Origin: Candidatus Cloacimonadota bacterium
Lineage (GTDB): Bacteria; Cloacimonadota; Cloacimonadia; Cloacimonadales; Cloacimonadaceae
Length of the DNA stretch: 20,684 nt
Direction of reading: 5' to 3'
Assembly: GCA_023421135.1 (NCBI GenBank)
Contig: JAEZUG010000047.1
Coordinates: forward strand, 1 to 20,684
A program made the position numbers and the translations under genes. The notes below the pieces were generated by a model. The model worked only from the letters and a program-made list of their open reading frames with translations. It did no database searches and had not been told where the DNA came from. Below, piece after piece: positions 9,301 through 15,678 of the stretch. Every line of letters begins with the position of its first letter. Position 1 is the stretch's first letter.

Positions 9301-9570
9301 CCTCACTTGGATGAACCTGGAGTCCAAGGCTCTCAGCAATGTGATTGTACCTGCCTTGTAGTCAAGAATGTAATCCAGACCCTGTTGCAGATTCCCTGAT
9401 TCCGTTTCCACAACCTCTGAATTGACTATCAGATTGCTTCTCTCAAGCCGATAACTGATTGTATTCCGGTTTAGTTCGATTGTCTCTGTATGAATATAGT
9501 CTATGGCCAGCAGTCCTGGAAGTAGGCATAGAAAGAGGAGGCCAAATAGTAGAATCTTATGAAGCTTCAA
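6304..9570 (-). CDS. Large predicted outer-membrane beta-barrel protein, SprA-like N-terminal features
   Basis: I recognise this 1088-residue protein only at the level of type. A signal peptide is clear: basic MKLHK, a hydrophobic run and likely cleavage after LLA near residue 22. Two similar motifs follow, GLDYILDYKAGTI (64-76) and GSDYTIDYNEGTV (295-307), both of the G-x-DY-x-x-DY-x-x-GT type seen in SprA-like surface proteins. Between them is NLRGSKTFALSFSDD (131-145) and a stretch rich in alternating polar and hydrophobic strands. From about residue 320 to the end, aromatic-rich amphipathic strands repeat, as expected of a beta barrel. The terminal residue is Leu, not the usual Phe. The start is TTG, one base after the umuD-like stop and without a clear Shine-Dalgarno. 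There is no in-frame alternative upstream before a stop, so coupled translation is likely. Its function is unknown. Confidence 0.75.
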   Translation of the reverse strand: MKLHKILLFGLLFLCLLPGLLAIDYIHTETIELNRNTISYRLERSNLIVNSEVVETESGNLQQGLDYILDYKAGTITLLRALDSRFIQVRYLSLPEHFSQATSFYEIYTSLDSIPQINTRRLLFNTDSNLNLRGSKTFALSFSDDAAFDLKQSLFVNLSGSLAQNVEILAQLSDSQSKLSPEGDSRELSSLDKVFIKVFGPNYEIAMGDLSWQSQASKYLSYNTSFEGLKAAYQGSVKLEAGYSAATGKTASMVLEIIEGKLGPYYLNVDGFQSSYKVIAGSERIYLDGRMLDRGSDYTIDYNEGTVMFQALVSPSNNVLAYYQYSDENYKQSMFYNSLRYDISNKLYIVQNLIHQTDDSSVPLSGDFTEADLEALSEAGDNLVWGNGIFEVESGVGSYRLAYTGGGTPYYEYALGDSLANYNLFFSYVGYGLGDYEQFSSGKYVYRGEGLGSWMPQKRLVAPVRRTNVNTGLHFQDGSFSLGAEAIYTVNDLNTLSKLEDKDNRSVLYNINGSWRDDEGYVRPELWIDYEQRLENSFLFSQVEDPGQEQDLSLVALPDSLAREQITARIGLDLGDSWRQAFSFQNRRYPHQSTRSIRYSSLNRARGLIPQTNLNATFALHESDDPNITDSQLYYSTLTSQWNLSKFSLRLEGLLNALLHEEDTSTLPGTAYWKLNPVLSFSRGTNLRSSASFSADQSLLKNEDWEKVTSSSTLALKQLYNSTTNNLDLDYTHREIRKQETENPRSYYDLARFRSTHSWWKNAMNITTQYQLNQTEFFPRIRELEYVGVGLGLYDSTGVVVSGGDYDYTYLTSDVGITSSEITASASAFLRPGLFIQNDIFRRFTSDISLSAVEITEKRNELKTYLFLPGYVFDPQKTIYGRQNFIQNLWIDLWSSRVNLNLAWDIDRSLDKRYQDLYRSYVQNRSAGLEFRSFFGSNYKLRYLRSSEDDSRYQSSIDLNNYSFTWQKNYSTQTALDMNLDYSLESGDSFSTESSYDLQSLSLTANLRTVYLQKYRFSSRLGFRHNERSGSDYLSFLPEKRDGFSSTWNLKAIYRINSFSSVSFDYTGNLYPEQKARHTMKLEFKAEL

Positions 9571-9571
9571 A

Positions 9572-10018
9572 CTACAACTTGTGGATTACGTAAGTTACTA
9601 CTCCCCAAATCTGGAAATCATCGGAAGCCAGGATCTGAACCGGCTCAAATTCTTCATTTTCAGGCACCAGCCAGTATCCATCATCCGTGATATGCAGCCT
9701 TTTAACCGTAAACTCACCATTCAATATTGCAATGATCACCTTCTTATGAGTGGCCTCCAGAGCTTTGTCCACCACTAGCAAGTCGTCCGGAAAGATCCCT
9801 GCATTGATCATGGAAAACCCAGCAGCTTTCACAAAGTAGGTAGAAGGTTTGTGCTGTATCAGATAGACATTCAGATCAAGAACCCCCTCGATATAATCGG
9901 TGGCGGGAGAGGGGAAACCTGCAGGAATTGATGTGCCGATCAAGGGACGGAGTACTTTGGTTTCAGGATTGAAGCCAAAGATTCCCTTGATTGATCCGTC
10001 TGTCTTGAGCTTTTTCAT
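9572..10018 (-). CDS. umuD: UmuD-like S24 family autoprotease without a DNA-binding domain
   Basis: This 148-residue protein aligns with UmuD from the cleavage site on: AGFPSPATDY with likely cleavage at Ala33-Gly34, nucleophile Ser69 in AAGFSMI and general base Lys106 in EFTVKRL. The spacings Gly34 to Ser69 (35) and Ser69 to Lys106 (37) equal those of E. coli UmuD (25, 60, 97). In that family RecA-stimulated self-cleavage yields UmuD', which activates the UmuC translesion polymerase. There is no helix-turn-helix domain, so it is not LexA. No umuC gene lies next to it. Instead it precedes an outer-membrane protein gene by one base. No LexA-type box was found in the 62-base gap upstream. The leader has only a weak AAGAAG ribosome site. 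The N-terminal arm is about nine residues longer than in E. coli. Confidence 0.85.
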   Translation of the reverse strand: MKKLKTDGSIKGIFGFNPETKVLRPLIGTSIPAGFPSPATDYIEGVLDLNVYLIQHKPSTYFVKAAGFSMINAGIFPDDLLVVDKALEATHKKVIIAILNGEFTVKRLHITDDGYWLVPENEEFEPVQILASDDFQIWGVVTYVIHKL

Positions 10019-10033
10019 GATCTTCTTACGAAT

Positions 10034-10063
10034 AAGCCAGTCCCACCCAGGCAGGACTGGCTT
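10034..10063 (-). terminator. Perfect 10-bp hairpin between the TPR lipoprotein and umuD-like genes
   Basis: AAGCCAGTCC (10034-10043) and GGACTGGCTT (10054-10063) pair perfectly around a 10-base loop. In the minus direction the stem is followed by ATTCG, so it lacks the U-run of a standard intrinsic terminator. It could be a weak terminator for the lipoprotein gene, or a stabiliser or attenuator in the umuD leader, ending about 15 bases before the ATG. Confidence 0.55.
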
Positions 10064-10080
10064 TCTTCTATAATACTGGT

Positions 10081-11277
10081 TTAGCCTCTTCTTCTGGCAA
10101 TAGCATTGAGAAGATTGGTGGCATTGGTTCCATGGCGGGGATCGTTACGGATGAGCTCCAGATCTGTTCTGGCTTCATTGAAACGATTGCTTCTGTAGTA
10201 GGCATTACCACGAAGTAACAAAGCATCTGCATTCCGGGCATTTCCGCGGAGAGCGATAGTTGCAAAGCTGATCACTTTTGCCCAGTTTGAACGTCCATTG
10301 TAATAGCTGGAAACAGCAAGAGCAAGCTGTGAATCATCTTCGATCAGCAGAGCTTTTTCAAAGTACTCCACCATCTTGGCATTGTTGTTCAGATTGCGAT
10401 AGTTATCTCCCAACAATCTGTAGCAAATGAGCAGTTCTTCCTGTGCAGGATTGGTGCCCACGTAACGGAGGAGGATATCATTTGAATTTGCCCATTGGGA
10501 AGTGCTGCGATAGAAGTTTGCCAGAGACCGGTAGGTGTTTCCATCGGCACGAATCTCAAGTGCTCTTGTATAGTAGTTCTGCGCCTCGGTGTTATTTCCT
10601 GATTCAGCATATTTGCTGGCAAGCATGAGGTAGGCATTGGCGTCGTTTGATGCTTCAGCATAGTCACGCAGAACTCTGAAGGCACGCTCTGTATCTCTGA
10701 TGTCGTTGTTCAGCACCATAAACTTGGAATTCAGAATCTCAGCATTATTGGGGTCTCCAGCCAGGATACGATCATAGTATGTGATAGCTGCTTCGAAATT
10801 CCCGGCGTTCCTATTCACCAAGGCAAGGTTACCATAGAGTTGAACCTTGTTTTGCTGCAGGGTTTCAGCTTCGATTGTTATAGGAGTGGTAATGCTTTCA
10901 TAGATTCCCAGGGCAGCTTCGTAGTGCTCGATGGCTTCGGTGTAAATCTGGGCTTCATAGCTCTCATTGGCCATCCGAATCTGGGTTGTGGCGATGTTGA
11001 GCTGCATCTTTTCAATCTTGTGATTCACGGAATCAATCTCGGTAGCGACTGCCGAGGCTTCTCTGAAAGTGTTCAGAGCAAAGTTGAATTGACTCAGAGC
11101 GTTTTGATATTCTTCGGCATCAAAGGCGTCCAAAGCGCTGTCTGCATGGGCTTGAGCGATGATCATAGGGCTCACAGGAGCTTCCACCACGACCGGAGTC
11201 TTTGAGGCATTGCTGCAGGCACTGATTATACTCAAAACAACCAGTACAGCAATCAGTAGATAACTATGTTTAATCAT
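10081..11277 (-). CDS. TPR-repeat lipoprotein
   Basis: This is a predicted membrane-anchored periplasmic lipoprotein of 398 residues. The N terminus has a Lys, a hydrophobic run and the lipobox ISAC with Cys21. The mature part is a chain of TPR-type helix pairs, for example AHADSALDAFDAEEYQNALS, AITYYDRILAGDPNNAEIL and ALEIRADGNTYRSLANFY, running almost to the C terminus. TPR lipoproteins act as scaffolds for envelope assembly, but no partner is identifiable. I chose the ATG at 11275-11277 because GGAGG lies six bases upstream; the longer GTG start at 11289 would swallow this site and spoil the signal peptide. It is the first gene of the minus-strand run and is divergent from the HU gene across a shared control region. 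Confidence 0.88.
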   Translation of the reverse strand: MIKHSYLLIAVLVVLSIISACSNASKTPVVVEAPVSPMIIAQAHADSALDAFDAEEYQNALSQFNFALNTFREASAVATEIDSVNHKIEKMQLNIATTQIRMANESYEAQIYTEAIEHYEAALGIYESITTPITIEAETLQQNKVQLYGNLALVNRNAGNFEAAITYYDRILAGDPNNAEILNSKFMVLNNDIRDTERAFRVLRDYAEASNDANAYLMLASKYAESGNNTEAQNYYTRALEIRADGNTYRSLANFYRSTSQWANSNDILLRYVGTNPAQEELLICYRLLGDNYRNLNNNAKMVEYFEKALLIEDDSQLALAVSSYYNGRSNWAKVISFATIALRGNARNADALLLRGNAYYRSNRFNEARTDLELIRNDPRHGTNATNLLNAIARRRG

Positions 11278-11306
11278 TAAATCCTCCACATAATCTTATG
11301 CTAAAG

Positions 11307-11336
11307 ACTAAAGGCTTGGGGGCTGGATTTTGTCAA
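11307..11336 (-). promoter_or_regulatory. Candidate promoter of the TPR lipoprotein gene
   Basis: On the minus strand a perfect TTGACA (11331-11336) is followed after 18 bases by TTTAGT (11307-11312). This would give a leader of about 25 bases ending in the GGAGG site. The rest of the 11290-11574 gap is AT-rich and holds the divergent HU promoter; I see no other clear element there. Confidence 0.5.
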
Positions 11337-11496
11337 TTGAAAAGAGTTTTTCAGAGTTTTTTTAGGGCTTGTAGAATATTATTCATAGGGCAATACTTCT
11401 TTGTAACACTCTGCAATATATAGCAATGCGTGCATGTAGTGTTGTAAGTATAGCTTGAGAAGGCTTTTAGAAATGATCTGAAGACGTTTTTTTTTG

Positions 11497-11525
11497 TTGA
11501 CAGGATGTACAGGCTCGATTTTACT
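11497..11525 (+). promoter_or_regulatory. Candidate promoter of the HU gene
   Basis: TTGACA (11497-11502), preceded by a run of T, is followed after 17 bases by TTTACT (11520-11525). The -10 box matches the consensus at four of six positions. The start of transcription would fall about 40-45 bases before the HU ATG. Confidence 0.5.
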
Positions 11526-11574
11526 TCAAAACAAATATCTCGAACTCTTTTGAGTACTTAGTAAAGGAGGTAAA

Positions 11575-11850
11575 ATGAGCAGAGATGAATTGATTAAGAA
11601 AATCGCTGGAGAAGCCGGGATTTCACAGAAATTAGCCGGTGCCGCACTCGCAGCCGTCCTTGGGGGCATCACAGAAGCTCTCAAAAAGGGCGAGAAAGTG
11701 ACTTTGGTTGGTTTTGGTTCTTTTAGCGTTGCAAAACGCAAAGCCCGTAAGGGTATCAACCCCAAAACCAAAGCACCTTTGAAGATTCCAGCCCGTAAAG
11801 TTCCTGTCTTTAAAGCTGGTAAGAAACTCAAAGATGCTGTAAAAAAGTAA
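11575..11850 (+). CDS. hup: HU-type nucleoid DNA-binding protein
   Basis: This 91-residue protein has the standard HU length and layout: an N-terminal helical dimer body (MSRDELIKKIAGEAGIS), the VTLVGFGSFSV beta turn and the DNA-embracing arm KARKGINPKTKAPLKIPA with the intercalating Pro in INP. The C-terminal helix ends AGKKLKDAVKK. HU dimers bend and compact DNA and assist replication initiation, recombination and repair. The arm reads GINPKTK where many homologues have GRNPxTG, which is a known variant style. A strong AAAGGAGG (11563-11570) four bases before the ATG suggests high expression. Its own promoter and terminator make it a single-gene unit between the divergent TPR lipoprotein and the dnaN operon. 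Confidence 0.96.
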   Translation: MSRDELIKKIAGEAGISQKLAGAALAAVLGGITEALKKGEKVTLVGFGSFSVAKRKARKGINPKTKAPLKIPARKVPVFKAGKKLKDAVKK

Positions 11851-11866
11851 CTCTTTAGTATCAACC

Positions 11867-11908
11867 GAAAGAGCAGGTGACCGCAAGGAGCCTGCTCTTT
11901 CATTTTGG
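11867..11908 (+). terminator. Intrinsic terminator of the HU gene
   Basis: GAAAGAGCAGG (11867-11877) pairs perfectly with CCTGCTCTTTC (11891-11901) around a 13-base loop. It is followed by ATTTT and lies 16 bases after the HU stop codon. Confidence 0.85.
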
Positions 11909-11980
11909 GTCTGATCTTCCTATGTGTGCTTATGGTATAGGTTTAGTCTCTTCTCCCTTCCTGATACAACTCTTTTGCTA

Positions 11981-12088
11981 TAAACTAATACAGGATAAGC
12001 CTTTCCTTAGCTTTCGCTAAGGGATCGCTAAAGGATCGCTAAGGCATCGTTAAAGAAATGATTGAGCGAGCTATGAGAGGGAGTTGAG
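11981..12088 (+). repeat. Dispersed intergenic element, copy 2, upstream of dnaN
   Basis: This copy lies in the 314-base gap (11851-12164) between HU and dnaN. The gap also holds the HU terminator on its left and a candidate dnaN promoter on its right. The copy shows ACAGGATAAG, half-unit TCCTTAGC ending at 12011, and units CGCTAAGGGAT (12015-12025), CGCTAAAGGAT (12026-12036), CGCTAAGGCAT (12037-12047) and CGTTAAAGAAA (12048-12058). After two bases comes ATTGAGCGAG (12061-12070) and a purine-rich tail. CCTTAGC and GCTAAGG of unit 1 form a 7-bp hairpin with a 4-base loop. Its tail ends 11 bases before the -35-like box of dnaN, so it could influence dnaN expression; this is inference. Confidence 0.85.
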
Positions 12089-12098
12089 ATTAAAGTTG

Positions 12099-12127
12099 TT
12101 GACTAAATACCGCCGCTGCGATTTGCT
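12099..12127 (+). promoter_or_regulatory. Weak candidate promoter of the dnaN operon
   Basis: TTGACT (12099-12104) matches the -35 box at five of six positions. Seventeen bases later TTTGCT (12122-12127) is a poor -10 box, although it shares the TTTnnT form with the HU and TPR lipoprotein promoters. The leader would be about 30 bases. Confidence 0.3.
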
Positions 12128-12164
12128 GATTCTAAAGAAAAAATACCTTACAATGGGGTGAAAG

Positions 12165-13331
12165 ATGAGATTATCAATAGATAAAAGAGATTTGAACCAG
12201 CACATACAGCACTTGGCTTCCATTGTGCCCACCAAAGCAACCAATCCAATTCTAACCAATTACCATATTGTTGCCAGCACAGAGACCAATAGCATTCAGA
12301 TCACAGCAACAGACCTGAATATCACTGTGATAGTGAACTTCCCGGCTTCCATCAGCGAAAGCGGCACCATTGCGGTATCGGCTCGTCACTTCAATGAGAT
12401 TATCGCCAGTATGCCGGATGATGTCTTACAGCTTTGGACCAATGAGGATCTGCTCCTTATTCAATGCGGGAAGATCGATTTTAAGCTGCTTTGCGCAGAT
12501 AACTCACTCTATCCCCTGATTCCCACGAGCTCGCTCAAGAATTCTATCAAACTGGAAGCAGAACTCTTTCACCGGATGATTAGCAAGACTACTTTTGCTG
12601 TCTCGCAGGACAACAATCGTCCCGTTCTCACTGGTGTTTGCTGGAAGATCTACGATAAGGAACAGCTCATGGCTGCCACAGATGGTAGAAAGGTCGCAGA
12701 GATTAAGGTTCGCAGCAGCATCATGCAGCAGAATCCCGAAGCTGAACGGCTAGAGGAAAACATCTTTAACGAGAACCAGGATAGCTATCTGGAAAAAGTG
12801 ATCCCGGTCAAGACCCTGGAATTCATGCAGAAGATCTATCGCTCTGATGTCAAAGAATTGCAGCTTCTGATGGAGCACAACCGGATGATGCTGGCCTATG
12901 GCGAGTATGTGATCTTTAGCCAGATTATCGAGAATAAATATCCCGAGTACCAAAAAGCCTTTGTCCATGATTTACCTAACTGCCTGATCATTGATAAAGA
13001 GCGGCTCAGAACTGCTATCCGTCGTGTTGCTCTTGTTGCTCCCGATGATAATCTCCGCACCCGCTTTGAGATCAATTCAGACCAGTTTGAGATCAATACC
13101 AGCAATCGGGATACGGGTGACGCCAAGCAATTCATGGATGACTATTCCTATCAGGGCAGCCCTACAAACATCTCTTTCAACTACAAGTTCATGCTCGCCA
13201 TCCTTGATGTTGTGGACACTGAAAAGGTGAAGATACTCTTGGGTTCTCCAAAGGATCCCATGATGATCTATAGCGAATCGAACCAGGAGAATCAGGAACT
13301 CACCTTCCTGCTGATGCCTTTGCGGTCATAA
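12165..13331 (+). CDS. dnaN: DNA polymerase III beta sliding clamp
   Basis: DnaN forms the ring-shaped dimer that tethers DNA polymerase III and many repair proteins to DNA. The 388-residue product begins MRLSIDKRDLNQHIQHLAS with the family motif KATNPILTNYHI, has the central VLTGVCWKI segment typical of domain 2 and ends LLMPLRS, the form expected of the C-terminal clamp edge. It is slightly longer than the usual 366-380 residues, with extra material near residues 185-205 (ERLEENIFNENQDS). The ATG at 12165 has GGGGTG a few bases upstream. It is the first gene of a long plus-strand unit, and recF starts four bases after its stop. dnaA is not upstream in this window. Confidence 0.97.
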   Translation: MRLSIDKRDLNQHIQHLASIVPTKATNPILTNYHIVASTETNSIQITATDLNITVIVNFPASISESGTIAVSARHFNEIIASMPDDVLQLWTNEDLLLIQCGKIDFKLLCADNSLYPLIPTSSLKNSIKLEAELFHRMISKTTFAVSQDNNRPVLTGVCWKIYDKEQLMAATDGRKVAEIKVRSSIMQQNPEAERLEENIFNENQDSYLEKVIPVKTLEFMQKIYRSDVKELQLLMEHNRMMLAYGEYVIFSQIIENKYPEYQKAFVHDLPNCLIIDKERLRTAIRRVALVAPDDNLRTRFEINSDQFEINTSNRDTGDAKQFMDDYSYQGSPTNISFNYKFMLAILDVVDTEKVKILLGSPKDPMMIYSESNQENQELTFLLMPLRS

Positions 13332-13335
13332 TTGC

Positions 13336-14427
13336 TTGCATCTACGCTCCATCGAGATAGAAAACTTTAGAAACTACGCCACAGGCAGCTTTTACTATCT
13401 GCCCCAGGGTTGCATGTTCATTGGCAACAATGGCAGCGGGAAGACCAATCTGCTGGAGGCTATGGCTTATTGCGGACTGGGAAAGTCCATTAGATTTCAC
13501 AGCGATCAGGAGATGCTTCGGTTCTCTTCTGATCGTTTTTATATTTCTGCTGATTTTCTGCTGGAAACAGGATTGTCTCTCGAGGTTAGTTTCAGTTTTC
13601 AGGATGGGATCAAACAGCTCTCGCTGGATGGCCAGCCGGTGCGTCAGCTAAGCCGGGTGCTGGAGGCTGTGAAGATCATCTATTGTGCCCCGGAGGATAT
13701 AAATATCATCACAGGGAGTCCCAGGTTTCGCAGGCAGTATTTTGACCTGTCTATCTCTCAGGTTTATCCAAAATATCTGCCGGCTTTGCGCAACTATCTG
13801 CATGTGATAAAGCAGAGGAATAGCTTGTTGAAAAGCGGGTCAAACCATGCACAGAAGTTTTCCTGGGATAAACGTTTTGCTGGTGCTTATCTGGAGCTTA
13901 TAGAATACAGGCTTTCCTATCTGAGGGATCTGAATGCGCAGTTGGATTCCCAGTATCTGGATATATCAGAGTCTGTTAAAGCTCTGAAGGTGCTCTACGA
14001 ACCGGTTTTGCAGCGTGTTCCTCCGGAAGAGATCAATGAAGCGCAGGTGCTGGATTGGCTGAAGCAGAATGAGAACCGGGAAAAGCATTATGAGCGAACT
14101 CTAATCGGTGCGCATCTGGACGACTATCGTTTTCTGCTGAACGATCATGATCTGAAGCTCTATGGCTCTGGAGGGCAAAAAAGGATTGTGGTTGTGATAA
14201 TGAAGCTGATCCAGGCAAATCTGATTCACAATAAGACATCCATCCGACCTATCTTTCTCTTTGATGATATCTTTGCGGAACTGGATACCATCCACATGCA
14301 GAGAATCCAGGAACTAATCGATGATAAAAATCAGGTATTCATCACTTCACCCCGCCAGGATCTGGCGCTGCATTGGCCCAAGCTGCCGGGGATCAATCTC
14401 CCGTTGAGTTCAGATGAAACTAAATAG
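13336..14427 (+). CDS. recF: DNA replication and repair protein RecF
   Basis: RecF is an SMC-like ATPase that, with RecO and RecR, loads RecA at single-strand gaps. The 363-residue product starts HLRSIEIENFRNY after its initiator and has Walker A GNNGSGKT (30-37), signature SGGQKR (278-283) and Walker B PIFLFDDIFAELD (305-317), all in the usual places. The start is TTG at 13336, four bases after the dnaN stop and without an obvious Shine-Dalgarno, so translation is probably coupled to dnaN. No ATG exists near the expected N terminus. The last 14 bases overlap the next gene. dnaN-recF adjacency is a common bacterial arrangement and supports both calls. Confidence 0.96.
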   Translation: MHLRSIEIENFRNYATGSFYYLPQGCMFIGNNGSGKTNLLEAMAYCGLGKSIRFHSDQEMLRFSSDRFYISADFLLETGLSLEVSFSFQDGIKQLSLDGQPVRQLSRVLEAVKIIYCAPEDINIITGSPRFRRQYFDLSISQVYPKYLPALRNYLHVIKQRNSLLKSGSNHAQKFSWDKRFAGAYLELIEYRLSYLRDLNAQLDSQYLDISESVKALKVLYEPVLQRVPPEEINEAQVLDWLKQNENREKHYERTLIGAHLDDYRFLLNDHDLKLYGSGGQKRIVVVIMKLIQANLIHNKTSIRPIFLFDDIFAELDTIHMQRIQELIDDKNQVFITSPRQDLALHWPKLPGINLPLSSDETK

Positions 14428-15667
14428 AAGCCTCGTTGGCTGGATGATGTATGACTTTGCCAATTCGGCTTTTACTACAATTATTGTAAGTGTAGTTTAC
14501 TCGGCTTATTTTGTTGGAACAGTTGTGGGCGGAGAGAAGGGTTATGGTGAGATGTTGTGGGGGAGAGCTGTGGGTATATCAATGGCCTTGGTAGCAATTT
14601 CTGCTCCCATCTTGGGTGCCGTGGCGGATTATTCCCGGGCCAAGAAACGCTTGTTGCTGATCAATTGCTATCTCACGGTTATCTTCACAGCTCTACTGTA
14701 CTTCGTGGGACCTGGCAGTATCATGCTGGGGATGGTGTTATTTATCATTGCAAATTTCGGCTTCAATAGCGCTAACGTTTTTTACGATAGCTTCCTACCC
14801 GACATAGCCAGTCCATCAGATATAGGCAAGGTTTCCGGATATGGCTGGGCTTTGGGCTATGTGGGAGGTCTTCTCTCGCTGCTATATTCGCTGTGGATCA
14901 TCAACACAAACCCTTCCCATGTGAGATGGGTATTCCCTGCTGTGGCTCTGCACTTTCTGGTCTTTTCCAGTTTTCTCTTTATCTGGCTTAAAGAGTTCCA
15001 GAGAGCTTCCAAGCGGACAAACTACTATCGGGTAGCTCTGCAACGAGTAGGGTATTCCTTGAAGCATATTCGGCAGCTACCTCAATTGCTGAGGTTTATC
15101 TTCAGTTATTTTATCTACAATGATGGGATCACTACTGTAATAGCCTTTGCGTCTATTTATGGCATAGAGCGTTTTGGGATGGATACAAAGGCGATGATTG
15201 TGTATTTCATTCTGGCGCAGTTTACTTCTATAATAGGGGCAGCGCTGTTTGGAGTTGTGTCCGACAAATGGAGCTCCAAGGTTTCGCTCAGTATCTCTCT
15301 ATTGATCTGGGTTGCTGTAGTGATATGGGCTTTCTTTTGCAAAACAGCCGGTGAATATTATCTGGTGGGATTACTGGCTGGATTGGCTATAGGAAGCAGC
15401 CAGGCAAACAGCCGTACAATCTTGTCTCAGCTCACTCCCAGAACTAAACAAGCTGAGTTCTTTGGCTTTTATGCCTTGACAGGGAGGCTTTCCTCAATTA
15501 TTGGTCCTGTGTTGTATGGTTGGATAGCCCACAAGACGGGAGATATTCGCTGGTCGATCCTATCTATCATGTTCTTTTTCATTATTGGGTGGATTCTGCT
15601 GAGAGCAGTGAATCTGAAACAAGGTATAACCGAGGCAGATCAGATGGATCTTGCTCAGTCAAACTAA
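14414..15667 (+). CDS. UMF1-type MFS transporter (Atg22-like)
   Basis: This is an inner-membrane transporter of 417 residues with about 12 hydrophobic segments. The opening GWMMYDFANSAFTTIIVSV is the hallmark of the UMF1 branch of the major facilitator superfamily, related to the vacuolar effluxer Atg22. Later segments fit too: FNSANVFYDSFLPDIA, SGYGWALGYVGGL and GSSQANSRTILSQLTP. In eukaryotes Atg22 exports amino acids; bacterial substrates are largely unknown, so none is assigned. Its ATG lies inside the end of recF, with only a weak ribosome site, so translation is probably coupled. The following lipoprotein gene begins 11 bases after its stop. A longer alternative reading of the next gene that runs back into this one is rejected. 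Confidence 0.9.
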   Translation: MKLNRSLVGWMMYDFANSAFTTIIVSVVYSAYFVGTVVGGEKGYGEMLWGRAVGISMALVAISAPILGAVADYSRAKKRLLLINCYLTVIFTALLYFVGPGSIMLGMVLFIIANFGFNSANVFYDSFLPDIASPSDIGKVSGYGWALGYVGGLLSLLYSLWIINTNPSHVRWVFPAVALHFLVFSSFLFIWLKEFQRASKRTNYYRVALQRVGYSLKHIRQLPQLLRFIFSYFIYNDGITTVIAFASIYGIERFGMDTKAMIVYFILAQFTSIIGAALFGVVSDKWSSKVSLSISLLIWVAVVIWAFFCKTAGEYYLVGLLAGLAIGSSQANSRTILSQLTPRTKQAEFFGFYALTGRLSSIIGPVLYGWIAHKTGDIRWSILSIMFFFIIGWILLRAVNLKQGITEADQMDLAQSN

Positions 15668-15678
15668 AAGGAGTTATC

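Noticed and set aside
9572..10018. LexA repressor
   Set aside because: Only the S24 part with a UmuD-type N-terminal arm is present. The roughly 70-residue winged-helix DNA-binding domain is absent.
11278..11289. GTG start four codons upstream for the TPR lipoprotein
   Set aside because: It would place the GGAGG ribosome site inside the coding region and add acidic residues before the signal peptide.
11981..12160. Possible oriC upstream of dnaN
   Set aside because: The only DnaA-box-like sequence is the GGATAA of the repeat (TTATCCTGT on the minus strand), a poor match to TTATCCACA. The same repeat occurs at two other loci, and no cluster of boxes is visible.
15520..15678. N-terminal extension of the PotD-like protein
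   Set aside because: The longer frame runs inside the MFS gene. The ATG at 15679 has a good Shine-Dalgarno and starts a proper lipoprotein signal peptide.
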